Assembly (NCBI GenBank): GCA_023228945.1
Contig: JALOAI010000046.1
Coordinates: 1 to 19,289, forward strand
Direction of reading: 5' to 3'
Length of the DNA: 19,289 nt
Source: Pigmentiphaga sp.
Lineage (GTDB): Bacteria; Pseudomonadota; Gammaproteobacteria; Burkholderiales; Burkholderiaceae_B
In this document: piece by piece, positions 5,421 to 13,559 of the stretch
How positions within the stretch are numbered: the stretch's first letter is position 1
Layout: every line of letters starts with the position of its first letter
Made by a program: the position numbers and the translations under genes
Notes under the pieces: model-generated
Told to the model about the DNA's origin: nothing
What the model saw: only the letters and a program-made list of their open reading frames with translations
The model's database searches: none

Positions 5421-8307
5421 TCTCGCGGTTATCGTCAGGGCGGTCGATCAGCTGACCGGCCCCGCCCGCGAGATGGCGAAGGCCATAACCAATCTCGACG
5501 GGATGGCGGCGCGCGGGCAGGCGATGATGGACTGGGGCACGCGCGCCTCGGCCGCCGGCGCGCTGACCGAGATGGCGGCAGGCAAGATCATGTCGGCGCT
5601 CAACGGGCCGATCGACGTGGCGGCGCAGTTCGAGGAGAGCATGGCGCTGGTGCGCGCGGTCACCGCCAATATCACCGGCGAGGAGTTCGAGGCGCTGACG
5701 GCCCAGGCGCGCGAGCTGGGCGCGTCCACCGCGTTCTCGGCCAGCCAGGCCGCCGAAGGCATGGCCTTTCTCGCCAAGGCGGGCTTCACGGCGCGCGAGC
5801 AGCTTGCGGCAATGCCGTCGATGCTGGCACTGGCGCGGGCCGGCTCGACCGATCTGGGCCAGGCGGCCGACATCGCCTCCAACATCCTGTCCGGCTTCGG
5901 GCTTGAAGCTGAGGAAATGGCGCGGGTGGCGGACGTGATGGTCGCAACCTTCACCACCGCCAACACCGATATTCCGATGCTCGGCGAGACGATGAAATAC
6001 ATCGCCCCGGTGGCGCGGGCGGCGGGCATGAGCTTCGAGGAGGCGGCCGCCATGGCGGGCCTGCTCGGCAATGCCGGCATCCAGGCCAGCCAGGCCGGCA
6101 CCACGCTGCGCTCGATGTTGACCCGGCTGGCCGCGCCCGGCGGCCAGGCGGCCAAGACGCTCGATGCTCTGGGCATTTCCGTTTCCGACGCCGATGGCAA
6201 TATGCGCAACATTGTCGATCTGATCGGCGATGTCGGCTCGGCGATCGAGAACCTCGGCACGGCCGAGCAGCTCCAGATCATCGGCACCGTGTTCGGCAGG
6301 CAGGCGGCGGCGGGTGCGGCCGAGATGCTGGCCCAGGGCACGTCGATCGCCGAATATGTCGAGCAGCTGTCCAATTCGGGTGGCCGCGCGGCGCAGGTCG
6401 CCACTGACATGGGCAATAATCTGCGCGGCGCGCGCGTTGAGTTCGCCTCGGCGATCGAAGGGCTGAACATCAGCCTCGGCACCATTTTGCTGCCGACAAT
6501 GACGGAGATCGCTCGCACCGCAACGCGGGTGGTTCAGAACCTGATGGGCTGGGCCGAGGCCAATCCCGGTATCGCCGAGACGGCGATGAAGATGGCCCTG
6601 GTGGGCGGCATGGCGCTGTCGATCGTCGCGCCGATCCTGTCGATCATCGGCGGCTTCTGGACCATGGCCGGCGCGGGCCTGGTGGCGCTCTCGCGCATCG
6701 GCATGCTGTTCATCTGGCTTGTGCCGAAGATTGTCGCCGCCTCGGCTGCGGTGCTTGGCCTGGCTTACAGACTGGTTCTCGCGGCCGCCAGCGCCATCCC
6801 CGCCATGCTCTCCGGCCTCGCCTCCATGGGCGTAGCGCTTGGCGGGTCGATCCTTGCCGGCCTGCGCGCGGTCACCACGGCGGCGCGGGCCATGGGGCTG
6901 GCCTTCCTGATGAACCCGGTGGTGCTGATCGCGCTCGCCATCGCGGCCGCCGCCTATCTGATCTGGCAATATTGGGAGCCGATTTCCGCCTTCTTCGTCT
7001 CGTTGTGGGGTGACGTTCAAACGGCGTTCGAAGGCTTTTCAACCTGGCTTTCAGGCTGGTGGGAAACCATCGCCGGATGGTTCGGCGAGGGCTTCGACTG
7101 GTCGGGCATGATACCCGACCTCGACTGGGCCGCCCTCGTACCGCCGCTCGAATGGTCGAGCGTGTTCACCGTGCTCGACTGGGCGACCTGGCTCCTGCCG
7201 ATCCGCTGGCTCGATTTCATTCCCGGCTTCAGCTGGGCGGAAGTGTTCGGCAATATTGCTGCCTTCGACTGGTCCGGCGTCATACCCGAGCTTGACTGGG
7301 ATGCTGTCACCGGCGCGATGGTCGCGCCTTTCGAAGCCGGGCTTGCTCTCGTTGATGTAGTGTGGGGGCGGTTGCAGGCGCTGTTTGAATGGTCGCCTAT
7401 CGAGGCGATCACCGGCGCTTTCGGCGGCATCGGCGAGACGCTGGTCGGCTTCATCTCCGATGCGGCCGATATGGCGGGCGCGGCCTGGAACCGCGTCACT
7501 TCGCTGTTCTCCAGCTCCGACGCGGTCGATCTTGCGGCCCGCGACCCGGCGTCGATCGAGCGCGCCACCCGCGCCGCGCATGACCTGGCGGCGGCGCTTG
7601 AGGGTGTCGCCGGCCTCGATATGTCGTCGGCGCAGGATGGCGTCAACGCCGTCACGGAAGCGGCCGCCCAGGCCATCGGCTCGGCCGGCGGCATTCCGCG
7701 CGCGGCCGACGATGCGGTGCGCGCCGCCCGCTCCATCGTGGCGCAGGCGTCGTTCCACAATGAGGGCGTGGCGCTGATGGCGACCCTTGCGGCCGGTATT
7801 CGCGCCGGGGCTGCGCAGGCGGTCGAGGCGGTACGTCAGACCGTTCAGACGATGCGCGACCATCTTCCGCATTCACCGGCCAAGGTCGGCCCGCTTTCCG
7901 ACCTGCATCGCGTCCAGTTCGCCGAGACGCTCGCCGAGGCGGTGCGGCCCGCGCCCGCGATCGAGGCTGTGCGTCGCCTGGCGGCAGGCATGGCGGGCGT
8001 GCTTGCCGGGGCCACGCTGTCGCTGCCGGCCGCCGCCGCGCAGCTGCCATCAATCCCGGCGATCGGTATGCCCCAGGTCGGCATCGGCTCCGGCGATGGG
8101 GCCACCGCCGCCCCGATCGGCGCGGCCGAGCCGGGCGTCCAGGTCCAGATCGATTTCAGCCCCAACATCACCATGCCGTCCGGCGCGGCCGGCGGCGACG
8201 GCGCGCAGTCGCGCGACCAGATGCGCGAGATGCTGCGCTCGATGAGCTACGAACTGGTGCAGCTGATCGAGGACGAGCTGAAGCGCAAGCAGCGTCAGGA
8301 GTATTGA
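5404..8307 (+). CDS. Tail tape measure protein (TP901 / PhageMin_Tail core)
   Basis: 967 residues. The N-terminal third holds the TP901-type tape measure core: FEESMALVRAVTANITGEEF, STAFSASQAAEGMAFLAKAG, ADIASNILSGFGL, TNTDIPMLGETMKYIAPVAR and an AGMSFEEAAAMAGLLGNAGI block followed by QASQAGTTLRSMLTRL. Residues about 394-525 carry several hydrophobic segments (for example MNPVVLIALAIAAAAYLIWQ), consistent with a role in crossing the host membrane on ejection. Residues 565-639 hold a tandem nonapeptide repeat with an invariant Trp. The C-terminal part is Ala-rich and helical. The protein sets tail length and is wrapped by the upstream chaperones. ATG 5404 has no clear ribosome binding site. 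Confidence 0.93.
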   Translation: MDSIFNLAVIVRAVDQLTGPAREMAKAITNLDGMAARGQAMMDWGTRASAAGALTEMAAGKIMSALNGPIDVAAQFEESMALVRAVTANITGEEFEALTAQARELGASTAFSASQAAEGMAFLAKAGFTAREQLAAMPSMLALARAGSTDLGQAADIASNILSGFGLEAEEMARVADVMVATFTTANTDIPMLGETMKYIAPVARAAGMSFEEAAAMAGLLGNAGIQASQAGTTLRSMLTRLAAPGGQAAKTLDALGISVSDADGNMRNIVDLIGDVGSAIENLGTAEQLQIIGTVFGRQAAAGAAEMLAQGTSIAEYVEQLSNSGGRAAQVATDMGNNLRGARVEFASAIEGLNISLGTILLPTMTEIARTATRVVQNLMGWAEANPGIAETAMKMALVGGMALSIVAPILSIIGGFWTMAGAGLVALSRIGMLFIWLVPKIVAASAAVLGLAYRLVLAAASAIPAMLSGLASMGVALGGSILAGLRAVTTAARAMGLAFLMNPVVLIALAIAAAAYLIWQYWEPISAFFVSLWGDVQTAFEGFSTWLSGWWETIAGWFGEGFDWSGMIPDLDWAALVPPLEWSSVFTVLDWATWLLPIRWLDFIPGFSWAEVFGNIAAFDWSGVIPELDWDAVTGAMVAPFEAGLALVDVVWGRLQALFEWSPIEAITGAFGGIGETLVGFISDAADMAGAAWNRVTSLFSSSDAVDLAARDPASIERATRAAHDLAAALEGVAGLDMSSAQDGVNAVTEAAAQAIGSAGGIPRAADDAVRAARSIVAQASFHNEGVALMATLAAGIRAGAAQAVEAVRQTVQTMRDHLPHSPAKVGPLSDLHRVQFAETLAEAVRPAPAIEAVRRLAAGMAGVLAGATLSLPAAAAQLPSIPAIGMPQVGIGSGDGATAAPIGAAEPGVQVQIDFSPNITMPSGAAGGDGAQSRDQMREMLRSMSYELVQLIEDELKRKQRQEY
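7096..7320 (+). repeat. Nonapeptide (27-bp) Trp repeats inside the tape measure gene
   Basis: Residues 565-639 of the tape measure protein fall into 9-residue units: DWSGMIPDL, DWAALVPPL, EWSSVFTVL, DWATWLLPI, RWLDFIPGF, SWAEVFGNI, then a 3-residue insert (AAF), DWSGVIPEL and DWDAVTGAM. The Trp at unit position 2 is invariant; position 9 is Leu, Ile or Phe in seven of the eight units, with Met in the last; Pro often falls at position 7. The DNA copies have diverged, so the constraint is on the protein. Confidence 0.85.
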
Positions 8308-8309
8308 CC

Positions 8310-8840
8310 ATGTTCGCCATGCTCGGCCCGATCAGCTTCCGTCTCATCACCTATTTCGAGGGCGTGTCGAACAGGCGCGGCTATGACTATGCCCGCCACG
8401 AAGTGATCGAGGGCAAGCCGCGCCTGCAATGGATGGGCGACGATCTGGAGGAAGTGGACATCGACCTGATGTTCCATGTCTCCTACTGCAACCCGGAAGC
8501 CGAGCTGGCCAAGCTCAAGGTCGCCGGCTCCATGCACACCGCGCTGCCGCTGATCTATGGCTCGGGCCAGTATGTCGGCATGTTCGTCATCCGCACCATC
8601 CGCTCGACGGCGCGCCAGACCAATGCGCGCGGCGCGCTGGTGGCGGTCACCGCCCGCGTGTCGCTGGTCGAGCATGGCGGGTTTGGTGGTTTGGGCGGAC
8701 TGCTGGGCGCGGTGATTTCGGTGGTGAACAATGCGGCCCGCGCCAGCGGTGCTGGCTCCGACACCCGTTCCAGCGCCCCGTCGACCGCGCATGCCGGCGA
8801 TCCCGGCGCGGTGCCGTCCGGTTCGATCGTGAGGCAGTGA
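8310..8840 (+). CDS. Tail protein gpU-like (P2 GpU family)
   Basis: 176 residues from ATG 8310, chosen because AGGAG at 8297-8301 lies 8 bp upstream; a TTG at 8304 is too close to it. The family signature is MFAMLGPISFRLITYFEGVS, then YDYARHEVIEGKPRLQWMGD, LEEVDIDLMFHVSYCNPEAE and a LPLIYGSGQYVGMFVI block. GpU proteins end the tail tube or connect it to the tip in P2-like tails. The final ~50 residues (NNAARASGAGSDTRSSAPST onward) are Ser/Gly/Ala-rich and probably flexible. It follows the tape measure stop by 2 bp and precedes gpX by 2 bp. Confidence 0.92.
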   Translation: MFAMLGPISFRLITYFEGVSNRRGYDYARHEVIEGKPRLQWMGDDLEEVDIDLMFHVSYCNPEAELAKLKVAGSMHTALPLIYGSGQYVGMFVIRTIRSTARQTNARGALVAVTARVSLVEHGGFGGLGGLLGAVISVVNNAARASGAGSDTRSSAPSTAHAGDPGAVPSGSIVRQ

Positions 8841-8842
8841 CC

Positions 8843-9067
8843 ATGAAGTATGTCGAGCACATCACCTCCGAGGGCGATCGCTGGGACCTGCTGGCCTGGC
8901 GCTATTATGGAGACCCGCACCTGTATGAACCGATCATCGCCGCCAATGTCGCGGTGCCGATCCGGCCCGCCATCGCTTCGGGCATCAGGCTGCGCATTCC
9001 GGTGCTGCCTGACGAGGTGGTGCTTGATCGTGATCTGCCGCCCTGGAAGCGAGGCCGCCAGTCATGA
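8843..9067 (+). CDS. Tail protein X (P2 gpX, LysM-like)
   Basis: 74 residues with the whole compact gpX/LysM-like pattern: YVEHITSEGDRWDLLAWRYY, GDPHLYEPIIAANV, IASGIRLRIPVLP. The 'GD.WDLLA...YGD......I..AN' pattern is diagnostic. P2 gpX is a small baseplate/tail-tip protein; the LysM-like fold suggests contact with peptidoglycan or with the hub. The stop overlaps the gpD start (ATGA at 9064), so the two are coupled. The start at ATG 8843 follows the gpU stop by 2 bp. Confidence 0.93.
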   Translation: MKYVEHITSEGDRWDLLAWRYYGDPHLYEPIIAANVAVPIRPAIASGIRLRIPVLPDEVVLDRDLPPWKRGRQS

Positions 9068-10032
9068 TGGTTCCGCAGGCGACATGGCTGCTGATCTATC
9101 AGGGCGCGAACATTGGCGCTGATGCGCTCAATGTCGTCTATACCGATTTCGACCACGGCAAGTCCGATGAGATCGAGGCGCGGTTCGAGGACAAGCTGCA
9201 CCGCTGGAAAGGCAGCTGGTATCCTGAAAAAGGCGACGTGATCGACCTGTCGATCGGCTGGCTCGGTCAGGGCCTTCTGCCGTGCGGCAAGTTCGAGGTT
9301 GATGAAATCGACTTCACCGGCCCGCCCGACACTGTCGTCATAAGGGGTCTGGCCGCGCCGGTGACCGACAGTTTGCGCACGAAGAAGACTAGGAGCTTCG
9401 AGAACAAGACGCTGCGGGCGATCGCCGAGCAGATCGCGGGCGAGCATGGAATGTCGGTCGAGGGCGAGATCGAGGACATCACCATCAAGCGGGTGACCCA
9501 GAACGACGAGCGCGACCTGGAGTTCCTGAAGCGCATCGCCGAGGAATACGCGCACGTCTTTGCGGTGCGCGAGAAGGTGATCACGTTCTCGACCATCAAG
9601 AGCCTGGAGGAACAGGACCCGGTGGCGGTCATTCCGCGAACCGAGATGAAGAGCTTCGCTTTCCAGGACAAGACCCACGAGGTCTACAAGGATTGCACGC
9701 TGTCCTATCACGACCCGGAAACCGCCAAGCTGATCGAGGTGACGGTCGAGGACCCGGACGTGAAGACGGGCGACACGCTCAAGGTCAAGGCCCGCGTAGA
9801 GAACGAGGCGCAGGCGAAGACCCGCGCCGAGGCCGAGCTGAAAAAGGCCAACATGAAAAAGCTCACCGGTCGGATCGAGATCGTCGGCGACCATCGCATG
9901 GTCGCGGGCAATTGCATCCAGGTGACGGGCCTGGGCAAGCTGTCGGGCAAATACTACGTCGAGACCTCGCGCCATCGCATCGAGCGCAGCGCGGGCTACA
10001 CCACCGAGATCGAGGTGCGCCGTGTCGCTTAG
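9064..10032 (+). CDS. Baseplate hub protein (P2 late control gpD / T4 gp27-like)
   Basis: 322 residues. It begins MMVPQATWLLIYQGANIGAD and contains the family blocks FDHGKSDEIEARFED, WYPEKGDVIDLSIGW, FEVDEIDFTGPPDTVVIRGL, KTLRAIAEQIAGEHGM, then VTQNDERDLEFLKRIAEEYA and a conserved LSGKYYVETSRHRIERSAGY near the C-terminus. These define the Phage_GPD hub proteins, which form the trimeric baseplate centre that joins tube and spike. A Lys/Glu-rich helical stretch (RAEAELKKANMKKL) is usual. The last 11 bp overlap the spike gene. The start is coupled to gpX. Confidence 0.95.
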   Translation: MMVPQATWLLIYQGANIGADALNVVYTDFDHGKSDEIEARFEDKLHRWKGSWYPEKGDVIDLSIGWLGQGLLPCGKFEVDEIDFTGPPDTVVIRGLAAPVTDSLRTKKTRSFENKTLRAIAEQIAGEHGMSVEGEIEDITIKRVTQNDERDLEFLKRIAEEYAHVFAVREKVITFSTIKSLEEQDPVAVIPRTEMKSFAFQDKTHEVYKDCTLSYHDPETAKLIEVTVEDPDVKTGDTLKVKARVENEAQAKTRAEAELKKANMKKLTGRIEIVGDHRMVAGNCIQVTGLGKLSGKYYVETSRHRIERSAGYTTEIEVRRVA

Positions 10033-10492
10033 GATTGGCATCGTGACGGAAACCGACCCGGCGGCCGCCAAGGCGCGGGTCCAGTTTCCCGACCACGACA
10101 ACGTGCAGAGCTTCTGGCTCCAGGTACTTCAGGGCAAGACCAAGTCCGACAAGACCTACTGGATGCCGGTGGCGGGCGAGCATGTCGTCGTCATCATGGA
10201 CAAGGGCGAGGAGGCCGGCGTCATCGCAGGCGCGATCTATTCGGAGGCCGACGCCCCGCCCTCGTCGGACCCCAACGTGCATACGATCGTTTATGGCGAC
10301 GGGGCCTCGCTCACCTATGACAAGGGGAGCCAGACGTTCCGGCTCGCGGTGGGTGGTGTCTCGGTCGAGATTTCGCCGGGCGGCGTGGCCGTCACTGGCG
10401 GCAGTATCACGCATAACGGCACCACGATTGACGACACGCACACGCATGGCGGCATCGTGCCGGGCGGCGCAAGTACGGATGTTCCCGACTGA
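10022..10492 (+). CDS. Baseplate assembly protein / central spike gpV (P2 V, Mu gp45 family)
   Basis: 156 residues from GTG 10022, inside the 3' end of the hub gene. It has an N-terminal OB-like domain (SLRIGIVTETDPAAAKARVQF, ending in YWMPVAGEHVVVIMDKGEEA and GVIAGAIYS) and then a repetitive beta-helical stem (TFRLAVGGVSVEISPGGVAV). The C-terminal apex has a DDTHTHGGI motif; the H-x-H pair is the site that binds an iron atom at the tip of P2/Mu-type spikes. The protein pierces the outer membrane during contraction. The gene ends at 10492 with an unusual 120-bp gap before gpW. Confidence 0.95.
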   Translation: MSLRIGIVTETDPAAAKARVQFPDHDNVQSFWLQVLQGKTKSDKTYWMPVAGEHVVVIMDKGEEAGVIAGAIYSEADAPPSSDPNVHTIVYGDGASLTYDKGSQTFRLAVGGVSVEISPGGVAVTGGSITHNGTTIDDTHTHGGIVPGGASTDVPD

Positions 10493-10498
10493 CATCTT

Positions 10499-10592
10499 GG
10501 CGAAGCGCCGCGATCCGGGTAGGCTGCGCCGCATCCACCTTCATAGCCAGCAGCAACCACCCGGACAGATGTCCGGGTGTGAGCGCTTCGCC
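10499..10592 (+). repeat. Nested inverted repeats in the gpV-gpW intergenic gap
   Basis: The 120 bp between gpV (ends 10492) and gpW (starts 10613) hold no convincing gene. An outer inverted repeat pairs GGCGAAGCGC (10499-10508) with GCGCTTCGCC (10583-10592). An inner near-perfect palindrome pairs CACCCGGACA (10558-10567) with TGTCCGGGTG (10570-10579), leaving only GA between the arms. No U-tract follows, so it is not a classical intrinsic terminator. Confidence 0.7.
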
Positions 10593-10612
10593 CCGCGCGC
10601 GATCATCCGCGC

Positions 10613-10984
10613 ATGGTTCAGGATGTTCATCAGATAACTGCCGCTTGGTGGCAGCCCCGGCTCGATACTCATGGCGAGATCGTTGAGGGCCTTGATGACA
10701 TCCATCAGTGCATCCGCATCATCCTTCTGACCCCGAAAGGTTCTGACCCGCACCGGCCCGAGTTCGGCTCGGACCTGTGGCATTACGTCGATCACCCTGT
10801 CGGCGAGGCGGTGCCGCATGTGGTGCGCGAGGGGATCGAGGCGCTGGCGCGGTGGGAGCCGAGGATCGAGGTGGTGCGCATCGTGCCGGTCGAGCTTTAC
10901 GCGCATCTGCACATCACGGTGGAATGGCGCATCGACGGTCAGGGCGACCTCATGGTGACGGAGGTCCGCGATGACGTTGCCTGA
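10613..10984 (+). CDS. Baseplate wedge protein gpW (P2 W / T4 gp25-like)
   Basis: 123 residues with the gp25-like/GPW core: IVEGLDDIHQCIRIILLTPK, then GSDPHRPEFGSDLWHYVDHP and VREGIEALARWEPRIEVVRI. The 'I..ILLTP.GS...RPEFGS.L......P' pattern is diagnostic of the wedge subunit that nucleates sheath assembly in contractile tails. ATG 10613 is the only reasonable start, since an in-frame TGA lies at 10580-10582, but it has no Shine-Dalgarno sequence, unlike its neighbours. Its expression may depend on the inverted repeats upstream. The gene overlaps the gpJ start by 14 bp. Confidence 0.9.
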   Translation: MVQDVHQITAAWWQPRLDTHGEIVEGLDDIHQCIRIILLTPKGSDPHRPEFGSDLWHYVDHPVGEAVPHVVREGIEALARWEPRIEVVRIVPVELYAHLHITVEWRIDGQGDLMVTEVRDDVA

Positions 10985-12074
10985 ACCGCATTTCATCGAC
11001 CGTGACGCCGCCGCCATCACGGCCGACATGATCGCGGCCTATGAGGATGCGACCGGCCGGCCATTGCAGCCCGCCCAGGTCGAGCGCCTGATCATCAATC
11101 TTCAGGCATACCGGGAAAATCTCATTCGCATCGGCATTCAGGAGGCGGCCAAGCAGAACCTGCTCGCCTTCGCCCGCTTCCCGATGATCGACTATCTCGG
11201 CGAGCTGCTGGGCGTGTCGCGCCTGCCGCAATCGCCTTCCGTCACCACCTTGCGCTTTTCGCTGGCGGCCGCACAGGAATTGCCGGCCATCGTGCCGGCC
11301 GGGACGCGGGCGCGCTCCAGTGACGGACGCTTCACCTTCGCTACCGACCGGCTGGCGCAGGTGCCGGCCGGGTCCCTCTTTGTCGATGTGCCGGCGACGG
11401 CCGCCGAGGTCGGCGCGGCCGGCAACGGCTACGCGCCGGGCCAGGTGGCGCGGCTGCTCGATCCGGTCGCCCCGGTGGTCGCCGTGACGAACGTCTCCGA
11501 AACCCATGGCGGCCGGGACACGGAGGACGACGACCGGCTGCGCGAGCGCATCCGCGAAGCCCCGGAGAAGTTCTCGGTGGCCGGGCCTTATGGTGCCTAT
11601 CGCTGGCACGCCATGACCGCGCATCAGTCGATCGTCGATGCCGCCGTCATCAGCCCGGAGCCGGGTGTCGTGCAGGTCTACGTCCTGACCGATGAGGGCC
11701 TGCCTTCGCCGGAAATCCTCGACATCGCGGACGGCGTGCTCAATCACGAAAAGGTGCGGCCGCTCTCCGATACCGTCGAGGTGTTGCCGCCTTCGCGCAT
11801 CGCCTATGCGATCGAGGCGCAGATCACGCTCTTCAGGACCGCCGACGCCACGGTCACCTTGAAGGCCGCCCAGGCGGCCGCCGCTGCTTATGTGACCGCC
11901 CGCCGCGACAGCCTCGGCCGCGACCTCGTGCCCTCGCAGCTGGTCGCAGCACTGTCGGTTCCCGGTGCCTACCGCGTCGATCTGGCCTCGCCCGGCTTCC
12001 GCCAGCTCGGCCAGTCCGAATGGGCCGATTGCACGATGATCGACATCGTGATCGCGGGGGTGGGCGATGACTGA
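10971..12074 (+). CDS. Baseplate protein gpJ (P2 J / Mu gp47 family)
   Basis: 367 residues starting at ATG 10971, within the 3' end of gpW and with GGAGG about 6 bp upstream. The family blocks are visible: FARFPMIDYLGELLGVSRLP, then TTLRFSLAAAQELPAIVPAG and TRARSSDGRFTFATD, NGYAPGQVARLLDPVAPVV, and the hallmark GGRDTEDDDRLRERIREAPE followed by GPYGAYRWHAMTA and PGVVQVYVLTDEGLPS. The C-terminal part (DSLGRDLVPSQLVAALSVPG) closes a Baseplate_J fold. The protein dimerises with gpI in the wedges around the hub. It overlaps gpI by 8 bp. Confidence 0.95.
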   Translation: MTLPEPHFIDRDAAAITADMIAAYEDATGRPLQPAQVERLIINLQAYRENLIRIGIQEAAKQNLLAFARFPMIDYLGELLGVSRLPQSPSVTTLRFSLAAAQELPAIVPAGTRARSSDGRFTFATDRLAQVPAGSLFVDVPATAAEVGAAGNGYAPGQVARLLDPVAPVVAVTNVSETHGGRDTEDDDRLRERIREAPEKFSVAGPYGAYRWHAMTAHQSIVDAAVISPEPGVVQVYVLTDEGLPSPEILDIADGVLNHEKVRPLSDTVEVLPPSRIAYAIEAQITLFRTADATVTLKAAQAAAAAYVTARRDSLGRDLVPSQLVAALSVPGAYRVDLASPGFRQLGQSEWADCTMIDIVIAGVGDD

Positions 12075-13197
12075 CCGCACCTCCGCCCTGTTGCAGGCCG
12101 GTATCGCCGACGATCGCTCGCGCGCCCTTGTCCGGCTGATTGCGCGCCTTGACGAAATCGACCTGTCGCCGCTGCTGGTCTATCGCATTGACGAGTTTCC
12201 GGCCGACGATCTTTATCTGCTAGCCTGGCAGTTCCACGTCCTGGGCGATGAAGGCTGGAACCTCGCCGTCACCGAGGCCGACAAGCGCGACCTGATCCGC
12301 CGCGCCATAGAAATCCATCGCTATCGCGGCACGCCCTGGTCGATCCGGCAGGCGCTAGCGGCGGTCGGCTATCACGATGCCAGAATTGTCGAGAACCGCG
12401 AGCTGCAACAGCAATGGGCGGAAGCCGGCGGCGGTTTCCTCAATGGCATCTCGACGCTGGACGGCAGCTCGACACTGTCGGCTCCGGGCGGTTCCTTCCA
12501 GGTCATGACGCGGCACTGGGCCGAGTACATCATCGACATGGACGTGACCGAGGGTGTGCTCACGCTCGACGCCCAGCGCACCGTGAGACGGCTGGCCGAG
12601 ATGAATGCACCGGCCCGTTCCCACCTTGTCGGCCTGCTCTACCGGATGCGCGCGACCTGGCTGGCGCAGATCAGCCTGATCGCCATGGAGGCGGCCATCG
12701 TCGCGTCCTATCGCGGCTGCGATCAGTTCGAGGTGCCGAGCTTCCGCTCGATCGGCCATGGCTGCGAGCTGCTGGGTGGCGAGAGCCTGCCCGACCTTCT
12801 CGACGGCTCCGGCCCGATCGCGGCCTTCGGCGCACTGACCGGATACATCGCCGATGGCGAGCCGCTCGATCACGGCTGGGGCAACTGGTCGGCCACCATC
12901 GTTGACGCCGCCAGCTTCGCGACCGGCGGCGATGCTGTCGAGCCGGTCGAATATCTCGACGGCTCCGGTTCGATCGAGCAGCTCGACGGTCTTTCCGCCA
13001 TCCGGCTTGAGACGATCGACGGTTATGGCTCGATCAACGGCGACGACACGCTGGAGTTCGACACGCTGGAGCCGTTCCGGCCGCACGTCATCGACGGCGT
13101 CGATCGTCTCGGCCTTGTCGTCGGTCATCCCGGCATCTGGTCGCGCGGCCACATGACCATCCACAACCACCGGCACATCACGAGGGAAGCGGCATGA
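12067..13197 (+). CDS. Baseplate/tail protein I (P2 gpI / Mu gp48 family) with long C-terminal extension
   Basis: 376 residues, about twice the size of P2 gpI. Residues 1-~200 carry the gpI domain: RALVRLIARLDEIDLSPLLV, then FPADDLYLLAWQFHVLGDEG, RDLIRRAIEIHRYRGTPWSI and RQALAAVGYHDARIVE. A domain with LAEMNAPARSHLVGLLYRMR follows, where P2-like proteins bind the fibres. The rest is an unusual extension with repeated short motifs (LLDGSGPI, YLDGSGSIEQLDGLSAI, TIDGYGSINGDDTL) that look like a repetitive beta-rich stalk. gpI sits on the baseplate edge and anchors the tail fibre. Start coupled to gpJ; the stop overlaps the next ATG at 13194. Confidence 0.88.
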   Translation: MTDRTSALLQAGIADDRSRALVRLIARLDEIDLSPLLVYRIDEFPADDLYLLAWQFHVLGDEGWNLAVTEADKRDLIRRAIEIHRYRGTPWSIRQALAAVGYHDARIVENRELQQQWAEAGGGFLNGISTLDGSSTLSAPGGSFQVMTRHWAEYIIDMDVTEGVLTLDAQRTVRRLAEMNAPARSHLVGLLYRMRATWLAQISLIAMEAAIVASYRGCDQFEVPSFRSIGHGCELLGGESLPDLLDGSGPIAAFGALTGYIADGEPLDHGWGNWSATIVDAASFATGGDAVEPVEYLDGSGSIEQLDGLSAIRLETIDGYGSINGDDTLEFDTLEPFRPHVIDGVDRLGLVVGHPGIWSRGHMTIHNHRHITREAA

Positions 13198-13550
13198 GCG
13201 CCATTCTTGCAACCAACCAGTTCCGCCATGCCGTCGCGCATGGTGTCGCCGAGGGCGGCTCGGTCCCTCGCGCCGTCGCGATCGCCTTCGGCACCGGCAC
13301 CATGCCGCCTTCGGTGGCGGATGAGGAGCTTGAGGCCGAGCTGATCAGGAAGCCGCTACTGTCGGCCGTGGCCGAGGGTGTGGTGCTGCGCGTCAAGGGC
13401 ACGCTGCTCGGCACCGAGGCCGGCAGCGCCACCATCACGGAAGTCGGCATCTTCGCCGAAGGCGGCATCCTGATGGGAAGGCGCGTCTTCGCGCCCAAGC
13501 AGCTGGAGCCGGTGACGCGCATCGACTTCGATCTTGATTTTCAATTCTAG
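13194..13550 (+). CDS. Phage tail fibre/baseplate attachment-type protein
   Basis: 118 residues with one compact beta-rich domain: ILATNQFRHAVAHGVAEGGS, ITEVGIFAEGGILMGRRVFA and KQLEPVTRIDFDLDFQF. The 'I.EVG.F..GG.L...R.F.P....T..DF....F' pattern is the one found in N-terminal baseplate-attachment domains of P2-type tail fibres (gpH-like) and in small separate fibre proteins of related phages. It lies between gpI and the large receptor-binding protein and probably links the two. Start ATG 13194 is coupled to gpI (ATGA); a GGAG follows its stop for the next gene. Family assignment is by pattern and position; function is inferred. Confidence 0.7.
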   Translation: MSAILATNQFRHAVAHGVAEGGSVPRAVAIAFGTGTMPPSVADEELEAELIRKPLLSAVAEGVVLRVKGTLLGTEAGSATITEVGIFAEGGILMGRRVFAPKQLEPVTRIDFDLDFQF

Positions 13551-13559
13551 GAGAGAACC

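Noticed and set aside
5236..7020. 594-codon open frame on the minus strand
   Set aside because: It lies entirely opposite the tape measure gene, is Arg/His/Gly-rich low-quality sequence and is a by-product of G/C third positions in the + strand gene.
10479..10637. Possible small gene bridging gpV and gpW (frame starting MFPTDILAKRRD)
   Set aside because: No ribosome binding site, Arg-rich shadow-like composition, and it overlaps both neighbours in other frames.
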